This document shows positions 11,033 to 23,326 of a stretch of DNA of 64,000 bases, piece after piece. Under the pieces are notes generated by a model that was not told where the DNA came from, ran no database searches, and was given only the letters and a program-made list of their open reading frames with translations. The first letter of the stretch is position 1; the number at the start of each line of letters is the position of its first letter. The translations under genes were made by a program, and so were the position numbers. Source of the stretch: Holacanthus passer (Eukaryota > Chordata > Actinopteri > Pomacanthidae); NCBI GenBank assembly GCA_025331565.1, contig JAFREQ010000047.1, positions 2,656,001 to 2,720,000 on the forward strand, read 5' to 3'.

Positions 11033-13755
11033 CTGAAGAGGACGGCAATAAAGAACACTCAACAAAGTACACTTAAAAGACACGACGCGTGTATACCGTG
11101 GAGGAAAACCTCCTTTGTTGATGTGATGTAGCACTGCTGCTTGATGTACAGCACTGTTTCTGTGGGTTATTCCTTAAAACCGATTCAGTTCAGTAGTATT
11201 TTTAGTCCACATTAGGACTCCACATTAACAGTGTTGGTGTGGGACTAATAAAGGAATATCTTATCTTCCATCTGTATCACATACACTTGTGTGTGTGTGT
11301 GGACGTACAGTATGTAGAATGCAAATCATTTATCTTGTCTTCAATAAGACAACTGGGCAGAAAGAGTACTGTACACCAAACTAGGCCTTTATAGATACTC
11401 TGTGCAGTTTTTATCATGAAAATCCCATTGCAGTCTTTGCACATTTGCATCACTGGCTGTTCATTTAAAGCGCCACACTTTTACCACACAACTGTTGTGG
11501 TTGTCAAAACATTGTTCTTCAGCACTACCAGAAACTCTAAAGTGTATATTTTGGCAACTGTCAATAACACAAAGTCTCTGCAAACAAAAGAGAGATGCCC
11601 TTAGAGTCATTTGTATGACCAGACTGACACCAGTCAGTTGTCACAATGATACTTGGAAAAATACTCAGGATGAAGGCTATTCTTTGTGAAAAAAAAAAAA
11701 AAAAAGCAGGCACTTTGACCGACAGGCCATCACATCTGTCCTTATGAGACTGTGCAACCTTTCTGTGAATCATTTTAAGTTGATGTACTACAGAATTATA
11801 TATAGTGGAAACGCAGCAGACTTATTATTAAATTAAACAATTCAACTCATTTAAACCGCTGATGTCATATGCTATAATATAAAAAGATCTTTGTCTTTAA
11901 AGGACGGAAAAGCCACAGCGTTCCAGCTTTGTCTCTATTGAATTTTATCAGCAAATGAATTAAGGTTTCCCACAGATAGTGGATCAATGCTTTATTTAGT
12001 TTCTAAAAAAGGTAAAGATAATAGAGCTTTATTCCTATATACTGCATTTACTTGAACTTGAGTTTAGTTTATCACATTAAGAGAAATTCGATTAATAAAG
12101 GTCAATTTGCTGCTGAGAGACCTTGTTATTTGACCATAATTACCCTTAACCAGGGTTCTTTAAAGTTTTTTTGTGTACAAAAGAATGACCCAGTTTATGA
12201 CCAGGAGTTTAAGAACAGTCAAAACTATTGCGGAACATGTACGGTTGGGTTGAGACTACACAATATTTTTGTCTGTTACGATGGTCGCTGTGTCAGATTA
12301 GATGATCATAGAGTAATTCCTGGCTCATCAATCATCGCTTGGAGGTGTGAGGGGCCGACTTCAGGAAACAATAATATAAACAAACAATGCTGGTGTGTAT
12401 GATACTGGCGACCTTTCCTCTGTTTCACAGTTCCCCCTTGCAGAATCAACATCATCATTCCTCTTTGGTTTCCCCATTCAAACATGCTTATATCTTTGTC
12501 GGGACAGTGCGAGGTGAAGATGCAGTGTCTGGTCATCCACTATGACACCCTACATGGGATAAAATGAATGATTGTCTTTCTCGGCACCCACTGTCGTTCT
12601 TGAGCCGACCTACGTCTGCCAAATGCCTTCATTTGTCATGCTACCATTTTCGTCATTTTTTTCTATTCTTTTTCTATTTTATTACTCTGTATTTACTTGT
12701 ACATGAGATCTCAATGTGAGTTCCTAATTAAATTAAGTATAAGTATGTCTCTGAAGGCACAGCTAAATCTAGGATTTTGTGAAAACATGTCTTTTAGGAG
12801 GTGAAAGACTGTGCATGGAAGACCAAAACAGAGAGGAAAAAGATGCATTTCTTAAACTATCAAGTGTTAGTGAGGACAGAGCTGAATGTAGTCGAAGGCC
12901 AACCACAGTACTTTACAATGAAGTAGATGAAAGTCGTTGCCTTACTCGACAGCAGATCTACAGTTTTGTTGTTTTTTTTGTTGTTTTTATTGTAACATTA
13001 GTGCTGTCAAACAATTAAAATTTTTAATCAGATTAATCACAAGGTTGCTGTGGATTAATTTCGATTAATCACGATTAAATATCATTCATTTTTAATCTAT
13101 ATTAATTGTGTTTCATTTTGCATGAGCAAACAGACTCAAGAAAGAAGGGAATATATATGCACTTAACGTGTAACACCTTTAACAGTTCATGTTAACAGAA
13201 AACTTGTCTCTTTTTCAAAACAAACATTTATCCACATTAATGTGGCCCTGTTACTCCTTTTTCAGCCAGCTACCAAGACGAACCAACCTGTTGACGTTGT
13301 CAGTACCGGATCAACTGCCCATTTGCACATGCGCGGCGGCATGCACAACAGTAACTCTACTTGGACAAACTGCCCGAAATGCGTTGCCAGAGACGTTTCA
13401 GGGATTTTAGGTCAGCAGATGGGCTGAGATGAGAACTTAAAATTCTAAAATTTTTAATCTGGTTAATCATGATGATGGATTAATCCGTGTTAACGTGTCA
13501 ATTTTGAGAGTCCTAATCAAAATTTCTTGCCAGAATCATCAGCTGTCAAAGATGACTACTTGTCTAAAATGTTCCTCAATCAAAGTTAAAACCCTGAGAA
13601 CTCATTAAACTGCAGGCACTAACATCACAAACATGAATGCTTTTTAGCAGCTTTGCTCAATACACAATGTGACTATCTACCATATTCACATCAACAGACC
13701 ATACAACACAGAGCTACATTAGGTACATAGATGTGTTTCCAGGCCCTTGTCTTAC
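11033..13755 (-). other. sf3b3 intron 21 (2.7 kb)
   Basis: It contains a hAT-like MITE at 12999-13515, a partial short dispersed repeat near 11230-11270, and a poly(A) run at 11689-11705. A 116-codon plus-strand open frame at 12052-12402 matches no family I know and sits in intronic sequence without splice or promoter context. Confidence 0.7.
12999..13515. mobile_element. hAT-like MITE (TAGTGCTGTCAAAC termini)
   Basis: The left end TAGTGCTGTCAAACAATTAA and the right end, read in reverse TAGGACTCTCAAAATTGACA, form degenerate inverted repeats, each followed inward by ATTAATC-rich sequence. This end is familiar from non-autonomous hAT-type repeats of fish. No clear target duplication survives, so the insertion is old. 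No transposase is encoded. Confidence 0.6.
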
Positions 13756-13881
13756 CTTGTTTTCACACTTGCGGAGCAGCTTCTTCTTGCCCAGGTCATA
13801 GATTCTCAGCAATTTCCCAACTCCCACCAGGACCCGTCCCTGGAATGGAGCGATGGCCAGAGGGACGTCCTCTACCAGAGT
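13756..13881 (-). CDS. sf3b3: sf3b3 coding exon 21 (residues 943-984)
   Basis: A 126-nt phase 0-0 exon: acceptor TTTGGCAG|ACTCTG, donor AACAAG|GTAAGA. It reads TLVEDVPLAIAPFQGRVLVG and LLRIYDLGKKKLLRKCENK. The VGVGKLLRIYDLGKKKLLRK strand-loop is conserved from yeast Rse1 to man. Propeller C. Confidence 0.96.
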
Positions 13882-15888
13882 CTGCCAAACAAAACACGAG
13901 AATTCAAAACGAAGTCGTAGCTAAGAAGACTAGCTTTCAGGAGAATTTAGGTGGAGATGCAGCAGGTTTGCCAGAAACAGCTCTTATTGATTTAGCGGTA
14001 GAAGAAGGGTCCAAGACTTAAACTCTAGATCCCCCTTAAGTCATGACCGTGACTCACGATGTGAAGGTACAGAGCGGCCAAGGCCCTTTGTAGCAGTTGT
14101 TTTCACGTACTGTTTGTTCTTCAGTCCATTCTCTTGCATTGTTCATGGGTCCTGTCAATTATGTATGTTTTAGGAGTTTTTGTAATGTGCAGATAATAGA
14201 TCAAAAGCAGCATTCCTATAAAATATCGTGTACCTGCCTCCATAAACACTGTGTCCTTCACACTGCACCAGCAAAAGATAATATAATCACTTTAGCAAAT
14301 CTTGTGATAGGAAGCCATGCTGATGAACTTAAATCTTACAATCAGATTATTCCAGACGGCCCTTTTTCTGTGTTTAAGCCTATAGTAATTCTTCAGTCGT
14401 GATACTCTATCTTTTTATGTCTCAGAACCAAAAAACCAAATTCATCGTAGTGGTTTTATTTTTAAGTGATGAATTATGACTATGAAAATCCATCACCTTT
14501 AACAAAAATTCAAATTGGTAACCAACTTTTTAAAATATTTTTAAACAAGATTACAGTGGTCACAAGTCAAAACTTGTCAGGAGATTCACTCAACGTGTCT
14601 TGTGATGTTGCCTGGCTTTCTCCTAAAAGTGTTGAGGGATGACCCTCAAGACCATTCAAGTCAGCTCACCCCTTGGCTCTTTTATGGCCTTCAAACAGGC
14701 CAGTCATTACTCTGACACACTTTTAAGGTTAACTGCGGCTAAATCCTGAAATGACTATAAATCGTCTCACAACTTCCATGCTTTGTAGCTGATCCTTTAC
14801 ATATCACTCTGGACTGGAGGTTTTAGGGACTGCTGCATTAACCTTTTAGGTAAATTTGTGTGTTTGATGTGCAGAGTCGAGGGTGAACGGGTACACTCCA
14901 GCTGTCTGTTTCATAAATAGTTTATTGTGAGTATGTCAACTTGGATATGCATAATCTGTCTTCTATCTGGGTTTCCATATGCATGTGTATCTGCATCAGT
15001 AAGAAAATGAGTGTTTGGACCAGACAGACTCATTTGAAATGTCTGATCTGGTTGTGGTGGTTGGGAAATTCCTGGAAAGCATGGAAAGCAGTGGCTGACG
15101 CCACTGTGCAAGACAACACTCATGACTCACTTCCACATCAGGTAACAAATGCATGTGGGCTGATTCACCCTGATGGCCTCCACCCTGGCCGAGTTTCTGG
15201 GGAATTGCCCGAGCAGCAGTGCTTGGCGCCAGGGGCAGTAGCATCTCTGCTTGGTGTCATTAAAACTTTATTGGAGGCCCTTCTGCCTGGTGCACTCTAA
15301 GGACCTCATCTCAAATCATGACCTACTAACACACATTTCAATATCAGAGCAGCTTTCCCCGACAATTAACACCCACTGCCCCAAAATAGATGGTCATGTG
15401 ATATTTATACAAATTCTCCCAAACAAAAGTGCACATAGAGGTGTACAAATCATTTTCACTCCATTGCACAGTGCAGTTTTTGCTTAGTCAGGCTTTAAAT
15501 GCAGAACTGTGACTGTAACTTTGAAACCAGGCTCAACCGAAATCACCCAGCTGCAGATCACCATGTTCTGGACCTGCAGTTCCTATCCAACCTGCGCCAA
15601 CTACTAGCAAGATAAGCAAAAGCAGCCGCTTGAACGTGCAAAATGCGTAAACGTGCTGTCATCGCCACCTACAGGCAAAGAAAGAACTACAGCTGCACTT
15701 TTTTGCCCTCACGCCATCTGCAGTCAATAAATGTTTTCTCTTTTCTGTTGTCTGCTATGCATGAGTGAGTGTGAGCAACTTTGTGAGCAAGTTGCAGTCC
15801 AGTTCCTTGAAGTGCTTTGCATATTAAAAGAAATGTCCAAAAAAAAATGCAGCAAAAGAAATCAATTTGATTTAAGTGTCAAACCCAC
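13882..15888 (-). other. sf3b3 intron 20 (2.0 kb)
   Basis: No repeat family, RNA gene or exon was recognised. A 119-codon open frame at 14941-15300 on the plus strand overlaps a minus-strand frame and has no similarity to anything known to me. Confidence 0.6.
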
Positions 15889-16045
15889 CTTGTGCACAAA
15901 TTCCAGCTTCTCCCCTCCACTGGTGAGCCTATAGGTGTAGATATAACCGCCGCCCACTGATCTGGGGTTGAGAATCATGTCTCTGGCCACACCCACCAGA
16001 ACATACCAATCATCTCCAGTGTTGGGGAAACGACATACTGCAACG
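15889..16045 (-). CDS. sf3b3: sf3b3 coding exon 20 (residues 890-942)
   Basis: The exon follows a strong polypyrimidine run ending TTTTTTAG| and reads (S)VAVCRFPNTGDDWYVLVGVA, then RSVGGGYIYTYRLTSGGEKL, ending CACAAG|GTGGGT. It is part of propeller C. Length 157 nt; the phase matches exon 19. Confidence 0.96.
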
Positions 16046-16079
16046 CTAAAAAAAATAAGAAAAGAAAGGAGATGTGAGA

Positions 16080-16215
16080 GATGGGTAAAGGCATTTTTTG
16101 GACTGTTGGACAAAAGAAGCAATTTGAAGATGTCACTTTGGGCTCTGAGAAACTGTGGCGAGCTTTTTCACAATTTCCATCAGAAGATCAGTACATCAAG
16201 GGTTTGTTCACTGAG
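16080..16215. repeat. Fragment of the AGGGCTGCAACTA repeat family
   Basis: The words GGACAAAAGAAG, GTCACTTTGGGCTCTG and a TTTTTCACAATTTC-type block occur in the same order as in the fuller copy at 47276-47563. Both termini are missing here. Confidence 0.55.
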
Positions 16216-16245
16216 AGATAGAAAAGCAACTTCATCACAGACAAA

Positions 16246-16285
16246 TAGAGAGACTTTATTGGTCCCAAACGGGGAAATTCTTGTG
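16246..16285. repeat. Short repeat, GAGACTTTATTGGTCCC variant
   Basis: The sequence GAGACTTTATTGGTCCCAAA then CGGGGAAATTC is a diverged relative of the dispersed tail unit (CTTTATT...TCCCAC...GGGGAAATT) seen four other times in the window. Confidence 0.4.
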
Positions 16286-16544
16286 TTGAAGCACCAACAC
16301 ATATGTCATTAAATCACAAGATACAACATAACATACAAGACCATACAGTGTAATTAAGAAGTACAATATAGAATTTTCTAAATAAAGAATGCAAGACTCC
16401 AATCAGCAAAAGTATTGTCAAAAGAAGACTGTCTTGTAGTGGCCTCAGAGGACGAGTAGCAGTTTCTAAGCCACTTCTCAGGAGGGGAAACGAGGCCAAA
16501 TGCTTGGGGTGGGCTAAGAAATACCAGCATTTCACGGTGGGTGA

Positions 16545-16615
16545 CTGGAAAAAGTCCTATTTACTGATGAATCCAAGTTTGAGGTTTATGGCAGGAATTC
16601 AAAGGGTGCAATAAG
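16545..16615 (+). pseudogene. Tc1-type transposase fragment with first catalytic Asp
   Basis: The plus-strand frame from 16548 reads EKVLFTDESKFEVYGRNSKG, the block around the first Asp of the DDE catalytic triad in Tc1-like transposases. The frame is not open beyond it and no terminal repeats were found nearby. This is a short relic within intron 19. Confidence 0.65.
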
Positions 16616-18018
16616 TGTAACATGCACATCAATATTGCGAGAGGGTGGCTACTTTAATTGAACAAGCCCTGACTTAATAATATTCTGTTTGTATTAATAT
16701 CATGTGGAACAAAACTGAACTGACAGTTCCCTCAAAGCAATTCAATCAAATAAAATGTGGAAAATCCACATTAATGAAATGTGAAAAATAAGATAAAATA
16801 AAATAAACTTCTAATAAAAGATTAACATGGTTAAAGGGTGTGACATTTGCCAAAAAGCTGCAATTAAATAATTCATTTCTGTTGTAACTATTATGTTTGC
16901 AGTCAGTGCAGAGAGGAGGTCATGACAGTCAATTAAAGAATTTCTCTTTCTTAGATATAGGGACAAAACTAGTTCTCTCCTGAATTGTGCAATCAATCTT
17001 TGGATCACAGAAAAGATCCTCTAATCTGTTTTTGGCAGCCCATAAGGTTTGTGATGGCAGCTGCTAGTTACACTCACGTATGAAACACTACTACAATTTA
17101 TGGGATGCTGGGAGTTTCTGACCGACAGTCAATGTAAAAAGCGTAATAAATAGGAAACAGTCCAGGGTCAGACACAGGATGCCATTACCTCATTTACCCT
17201 GACCACACCAAGACACCACTTAGAATTCAAAGCTATGACACAATATCAAACCTGTTCCTCAGCAGTCAGTGCCTGTATATCACACTTTAGACTGTCATTT
17301 TATGTAACGTTGGCCTTTTCTAATCCTTGCTCATTCTTCTGCTCTCTTCAGCTCCCTTCCTGTTTATAAAACATTTCCTAACACTTAAAGCTTCACAGCA
17401 ACCATCTTTAAACAAACACCCCCACTTATGAAAACAGAAGGCTAAACTATCATTGAGTCATTGTGCCATTTCAATGAATTTCTTCCTTCCTTCACAGTCT
17501 CAAATGTTCTGCTTCAGACGTTAGTTAGGATTTTATCGATACGACTACTCTTATTGATACTTCCTATCAGTCCAGTACTTTATCCATACTATAATCAGTT
17601 CCTTTTATTACAGTGAAGGAACATTATACATTTAGAAGAGGATTAGAACGTATTTACATAACATAATATTGTTTCTAGAGCAGCTACATCAATGTTTATA
17701 ACAGCAAAGTCTCAATAAAGTCTCCCTGGGGTTGAACGTAAAACACGTCATTCAGTGGGGGGCCCCCATCTCAGCCAGTAAGTCCACAAGATTTTTCCAA
17801 ATTTTCAGATACGTGGCTCAACAGTTTTGTTTTAGCATGTTTGTAGAAATGAGCTATCAGCCCAACGAGCGCACTATGGCTGTGTAAAACCAGTGGTGGA
17901 TGGAAGACTTGTTTTCGGTTTGATTCACCTTTTTGCCATCCATCTGTGTGGTCACCCATTCCTCATCTGAAGGCAGTTATCTACTTTTGTACCAAGGCAA
18001 GAAATTGAACCTGCTCAC

Positions 18019-18224
18019 CTGAAGGCGGCTTCGTTCTGTTCCAGCTGCACCTGGTCCAGCGTTGAACCCTGGATGGGGTTGACGAGACGCACCAGTGAGG
18101 CCCACTGACCTGCCCCAGCTTTAGGCGCACCAAAAATAGCTTCTGGGAGATTCTCGTTGAGGAAAGCAGCGGCCATCTCAGCAGCCAGTTCTCTTTCATC
18201 CTCGCCAGCAGCCTCCACCATCTC
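18019..18224 (-). CDS. sf3b3: sf3b3 coding exon 19 (residues 822-889)
   Basis: The frame reads EMVEAAGEDERELAAEMAAA and FLNENLPEAIFGAPKAGAGQ, then NPIQGSTLDQVQLEQNEAAF, with acceptor CCTGCAG|GAGATG and donor CTTCAG|GTGAGC. The acidic, Ala-rich insert of about 30 residues is a solvent-exposed helical region specific to SF3B3. The Ser codon AG|C joins exon 20. Confidence 0.96.
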
Positions 18225-18581
18225 CTGCAGAGGCAACGGCAATAAAGAACAAAGCAGGTCAGCTGAAGGGATAGGACATAATTTTGACTAACGTGAGCCA
18301 TCTTTCCTCCCATGACCAGGTGACTGACATATTTAATGGGAATGAAATTGAACCACTGCCACCAGAGAGTGGCTCCACGTCCTCAGCTTCTTCAGGTTGA
18401 GCAGAAGTTGCACTCTTCTGGGGTTATTCATTTGGCCAATTTATGTTTTTATCAACATAATAAACCTGGCTTTTCACCTGATTCTATTCACACTATCTTA
18501 TATGGCCAAGCATGAATGCAGCAATGTCTTAGTACCCTCTAATTAGTGGACTCTTCCTGCTGCTAACAGAGCTAAAACAAT

Positions 18582-19946
18582 TACAGTACCAGTCAAAACT
18601 TTGGACACACCATCTCATTCAATGATTTTTCTTCATTTTCATTATTCTCTACATAGTAGATAAATACCAATGACATCAAAAAAGAAATAAAGAACACATA
18701 TGGAATTATGTAGTAAAAAAAAAAAAAAAAAGAAGTGTTTTATGTTTTAGATTCTTGCCGTTTTCTTTGATGACAGCTTTGCACGCTGTTGGCATTCTCT
18801 CAATCAGCTTCATGAGTCACCTGGAATGGTTTTCCAACAGTTTTCAAGGAATGCATGCTGAGCACTTGTTGGCTGCTTTATCTTCACTCAGCGGTCAAAC
18901 ACATCCCAAACCATCTCAGCTGGCTTTAGTTCAGTGATTGTAGAGGCCAAGTATTACTTGCATATTACTTGCACTGTAGTACTTCATCACTCTTCTCCTT
19001 GGTCAAATAGCCCTTACATAGCCTGGAACTGTGTTCTGGGTCAATATCCTGTTGAAAAGCAAATGATGGTCCCACAAAACACAAGCTGGGACGGCATGTC
19101 GATGCAGAATGATGTGGCAGCTATGCTCATTAACACCTCATCCTCCATGCTTCATAGTGGGAACCACACACACAGATACGATCCGTTCACCTTCTCTGCG
19201 TCTCACGGCGGCTGGAATAAAAAATCTCATATTTGGACTCATCAGACCAAAGTACGGATTTCTACTGGTCTAATGTCTATTCCTTGTGTTCTCTTCTTCT
19301 TCTTGTTGTTCTTCCTTAGTAATAGTGTCATTGCATCAATTCGACCATGAAGGCCTGATTCACACAGTCTCCTCCCAACAGTTGATGTTGAGATGTGTCT
19401 GCTACTTGCTAAACTCTGTGAAGCGTTCTAACGTGTGGTGCCATTAACTGGTGATTTCTGAGGTTGGTAACTGTAATGAACTTATCCTCTGCAGCAGAGG
19501 TATTTCCTGGTCTTCCTTTCCTGGGGCAGTCCTCATGAGAGCCAGTTTCATCAAGTTCTTGAACTCTCAAAGTTCATGGACTTTCTTTTTACTCCGTTGA
19601 GTGGTTCCTGTCATAATATGGATTATGACAGTGGTTGAATAGGACTATTTGCTGTATACCAACAAAACTGATGGTCTCAGACTCATTAGGAAGGCAAGAA
19701 ATTCCACTAACAAACTTTGGACACCTGTTAGGTGAAAACCAAGCCAGGCAACTACCTGATGAAGCTGGTGAAGATAATGCCAACAGTGTGCAAAGCTGTC
19801 ATCAAGGCCAACGGTGGCTGTTTTGAAGAACCTAAAATATGAAATTGATTTGAGACATTGAATAGTTTTAGTGTCTACTAATGTACCAAGTACAAAATGC
19901 TAAATACAAAGAAAAAGGTGTGTCCAAAGTTTTGACAAGAGGTTAA
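18582..19946 (-). mobile_element. Degenerate near-full-length Tc1-like transposon (sf3b3 intron 18)
   Basis: The left end, after TA, is CAGTACCAGTCAAAACTTTG, and the right end (about 19914-19946) reads GGTGTGTCCAAAGTTTTGAC with a decayed terminus, so the terminal inverted repeats are recognisable. About 1.36 kb lie between, close to the usual length of about 1.3-1.6 kb. The transposase reads on the minus strand, the sense of sf3b3. Helix-turn-helix-type sequence lies near 19400-19600, the catalytic block with WSDES-type Asp near 19250, and C-terminal sequence near 18800-18900. Stops and indels break it throughout. A poly(A) run follows the left terminus (18715-18730). Confidence 0.8.
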
Positions 19947-20045
19947 TCAGATTAGTTATTTCTCAAGCAAAAAATTCAAATATTTGCCAGTTTCAGCTTC
20001 TCAAGGGTCAAAACTGACTGAAAATGAATTTACCATCTATCAATA
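19946..20045. repeat. Fragment of the AGGGCTGCAACTA repeat family, beside the Tc1 element
   Basis: ATCAGATTAGTTATTTCTCA, then AGCAAAAAATTCAAA and CCAGTTTCAGCTTCTCAA, match the left third of the copies at 47276 and 61187. It begins exactly where the Tc1 right end stops, so the Tc1 element probably inserted into this repeat or beside it. Confidence 0.45.
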
Positions 20046-20525
20046 AATGTATGGACAATTTTTATATAATCAGAAAATCTGCAGCACTATTAAACAGTGA
20101 AACTATGGCAGCACCCAAAAAGAATCAGCGAAACATTTTCATCATTGTGCCTATTTTCTTACAAATCTAAAAAAAAGTCCAAACAGCAGTGTCAGTGTCT
20201 CTTCGCTGCCTCTGTGAAATAAAAAAAAAACTGCAAAACTGAACACAAACAATCTCTGTGACAGAAACACTAAGCTACTGGGAAGTCAAAAAGGGCTTCT
20301 TGATGCTTAGCCCCAGTGGTCTCTGCACTTGAAATGGTCTGCTTTTCAGCATACAGCAAAACACCTGCATTTACACATGACAGAGACGCCGAGCTATTTC
20401 TCAAGATGCCTTTGTGCAGTCTGACTCTGTTAGAGGCGTGTTTTTGGGCACAAGGTCAATACAGTCGTACATGGGCGGGACCAGGTTGTTCCACAGAACA
20501 CTCAAAGGATGCTGATAGATCTTAC

Positions 20526-20700
20526 CTCAGCCATCTGTTGCTTTCTCTGAGCTTTAGTCGCCTCGGTGTAAGCATTGTGGTCTGTCTCAATCAAAATCAG
20601 GTTGTTGGTCTCCGGGTGAATTACAAATTTCCTGGGAGTGTACTGCAGAGGAAAGGCCACCTGATTGAAGACAGCTCCTAATTTCTCCAAAGCCAAGATT
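20526..20700 (-). CDS. sf3b3: sf3b3 coding exon 18 (residues 763-821)
   Basis: Acceptor TCTGGCAG|AATC and donor GCTGAG|GTAAGA give 175 nt. It encodes ILALEKLGAVFNQVAFPLQY, the PRKFVIHPETNNLILIETDH segment, and the helical linker TEATKAQRKQQMAE. It marks entry to propeller C and the CPSF_A-type C-terminal region. Confidence 0.96.
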
Positions 20701-22365
20701 CTGCCAGACAGATGGTGAGAAGAGAAAAGAGGAGGCGACCCAGTTACAAATCATTTTTAACATGAGTGGTACAGCAGAGATCTAAAGATGGATTTACGCT
20801 TCTCCGCTTAGCTGTTCTGTCCTGCCAAAAATTTACAGGTCAGCGAGGGTTTCTGTTGCTTCCGGATCACGTTCACAACACTGGATTGATGATGTAAATT
20901 ATCAGGCAATGTGGCACATTCATTATGCAACTCAATTTTCTTTTAATTTATTTCTTTTGCTAACTTTCTATCTATCACAAAGAGATTGAAAACAGCCCAT
21001 CTTCAAATGGTTTCTTTTAATTTCACTATTAGCAATCCCTACCGTCTTCAGAAATCTACAGCAGAAAACACTAGCAGTCCAACAACAGTTCTTATGGTGT
21101 CCACATGGTATCTCCAGACATATATTGATATTTTTGAAGAGATGGTGCACAAGAAAAATCACCACACTTTAGTCAGACTTTGATTTCTTGATGAAACATT
21201 AAGTTGGTCCCTCTCATTTAAAACTGAGGGTTTAAAACAACTTTATTGTTGTGAACACACTGAATGCATGGAACAAGATTAAATTCCTTTCAAACGAAAA
21301 AAAAACAAAGCTCAAAACATTTTTCACTTCTGGTTCCCACATGAAGCAACCCTGCAACCTTTACATTTTAGTTATGCTATTGATCAGAACTGAAAGTACT
21401 GCTAGATAGATAAAGAAAGCCACATCATCAGTTACAGAAAATACACATACTACTCTAAGTTGTAATACTGATAAAGAATTTAAAATATTCCACAGGCTTC
21501 ATTATAAATTATTGAGGGGCAGGCTTGGTCTAAGCTCTCCTAAATGTATTAAATGCAATTTTAGAAACTGGCACATATATACATGTTTTGAAAATGTGCA
21601 GCCATTATGGAGAGAAGTGAAGGATGAAGTTGTTACCTTGATTGGCTATGACTTGGAGCTAACACCTCTACAGTGTATTTTGGGAGCTAAAGCGGGCAGT
21701 GCAAAGAACAACCGCAACTTTAATAAAAAAGACTAATCCCAAATTCTGGATTTCTAAGGAAATCCCTGCACTGGACCATTGCTATGAGGAGGTACTGAGA
21801 ATACTCCCTCTGGAAAAGCTGACACCCTTCATTACAATGTCGCAGGATTCATTAACATATGGCAACCAGTCCTGGACACGATAGACCCCTCTGGACTGGA
21901 CTTTGCTCTGCCTAATTAAAAACATTAAAACTGACTAAAGCATATACTAGTAATTTGAATATAATTATGTCAGCCTTGTGGTGTGTATTTTTTTCTTTCA
22001 GTTAGTTTGGTATCGTGCTTGTTAAGTTGTGACTCCTGCTGATTCCACCTGTTTTTTGCTTTTTTTTGTTAAGAGATTCCAAAGACTATGAAAAAAGTGG
22101 TTCTGTACACATTCAGAACTGGAAGGGTATGTAATTGCTGCAAGAACCACAATAAAAGATAAAAACATTAAGTTGGTTTCAGACAGATGTTTATCGATGG
22201 CTGAGGGGCATAATTACATGCTAACAATCACACAGGTTTTCTTAAGAGACAACAAACATAATAGTAATTGTCTCGTGGCTGAACAGTGATGCATTTTCAT
22301 CATGCCAGACTTTTTGTGGCCTTCCCAAACAAATTGGAGTGATCTGCTGCAATGTGTATCCATAC
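20701..22365 (-). other. sf3b3 intron 17 (1.7 kb)
   Basis: The intron carries an L1-type LINE 3' end on the plus strand (antisense to the gene). The rest is AT-rich with no further features recognised. Confidence 0.7.
21485..22175 (+). mobile_element. L1-clade LINE 3' end (ORF2 C-terminus)
   Basis: Plus-strand frames read RGRLGLSSPKCIKCNFRNWH and FENVQPLWREVKDEVVTLIG, then LELTPLQCILGAK, the zinc-knuckle-like CxxC...H...C tail and helix typical of fish L1 ORF2. After a frameshift near 21725 it continues LDHCYEEVLRILPLEKLTPF. An AT-rich 3' region with AATAAAAG follows near 22150. The 5' part is absent, consistent with truncation at integration. Confidence 0.65.
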
Positions 22366-22520
22366 CTCAGTGTGTTGGTGGAAATGGCCACTATGCCTTC
22401 AGGGCATTGCTCAGAGGCAAAGCCAGAGGCATACTCCAGAGTCTCATATGACAGAGGGGTCAGATGGAAACGAGACTGGTAGGAGTAGCTGAGCCAGGAG
22501 CGACTGGACATTGCCAGCAC
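22366..22520 (-). CDS. sf3b3: sf3b3 coding exon 17 (residues 712-762)
   Basis: Acceptor CTGACAG|GTGCTG and donor CTGAG|GTATGG give 155 nt. It encodes VLAMSSRSWLSYSYQSRFHL and FASEQCPEGIVAISTNTLR. The last Arg codon is AG|A across the 1.7-kb intron 17. Confidence 0.96.
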
Positions 22521-22710
22521 CTGTCAGTGAGAAGACACACAGGCAATTTAGAATTCATCTCATGATTATTTGGTCTTTAAATTGACCATAATGACAAACC
22601 CTGCAGCAAACAAATGAATCATTTTGCAATTAAGTTGGAGTTATATTATTAGCATATTACTAGCATATTTTTCTTGTGTGTGATTATATGTAAACATTTG
22701 AGTCACTTAC

Positions 22711-22833
22711 AGCTTCCTGTCCCTGCATCCTGACTCTGAAGAGTTTGACAGGTCGTGACCCCAGGTAGCGTGTCCTGGTATCTGACAGGTCACCCGTCAC
22801 TGGGTCCAGCACAGTCCTCAGTAGCACTCCGTT
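22711..22833 (-). CDS. sf3b3: sf3b3 coding exon 16 (residues 671-711)
   Basis: The frame reads NGVLLRTVLDPVTGDLSDTR and YLGSRPVKLFRVRMQGQEA, with acceptor TCTCAG|AACGG and donor GAAGCT|GTAAGT. The SRPVKLFRVRMQGQEA stretch is shared, in weaker form, by CPSF1 and DDB1 relatives. A short (CA)n tract precedes the acceptor. Confidence 0.96.
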
Positions 22834-23326
22834 CTGAGAAAGAGGATCAATTGCGCACACACACACACACAGACAGATTACTATATGACATGGTCTAAAA
22901 TCTATATCCCAAAAAATCACATCAGATGTCAGATTATCCCTCAAGAATGCTAAATGTAAACAGGCTATGCATCATATGAACTCAAAACATCTAGCTCTGA
23001 ATTGTGGGTAACTGCTTGGTTGAATATCACAAGTTGTTGCAGATATTCTTATAACAATTATATGGGACTCACATTTACTGAAAATTACGATATCCAGTCT
23101 TAATATTCTACTGTGTATTAACACTGATGTGACCATGCATGCTTGTGCTATGAGTCTTCACTATTAATTCATGAAGCATGCAAAACATGTGATTTCAGAG
23201 TTGTCCTCTTGGACCAACCAGATCAATCGGAGCCACAACATATACTGCAGACATGACTTATGTGTATTTTTACATTAGCTTGAAAGGAAAATTTCTGGAA
23301 TGAGTCTGGCGAATGAGAAAGAATAC

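Noticed and set aside
12052..12402. 116-codon open frame on the plus strand within sf3b3 intron 21
   Set aside because: It has no recognisable domain, start context, splice sites or conservation clue, and frames of this size are expected by chance in 64 kb of AT-rich DNA.
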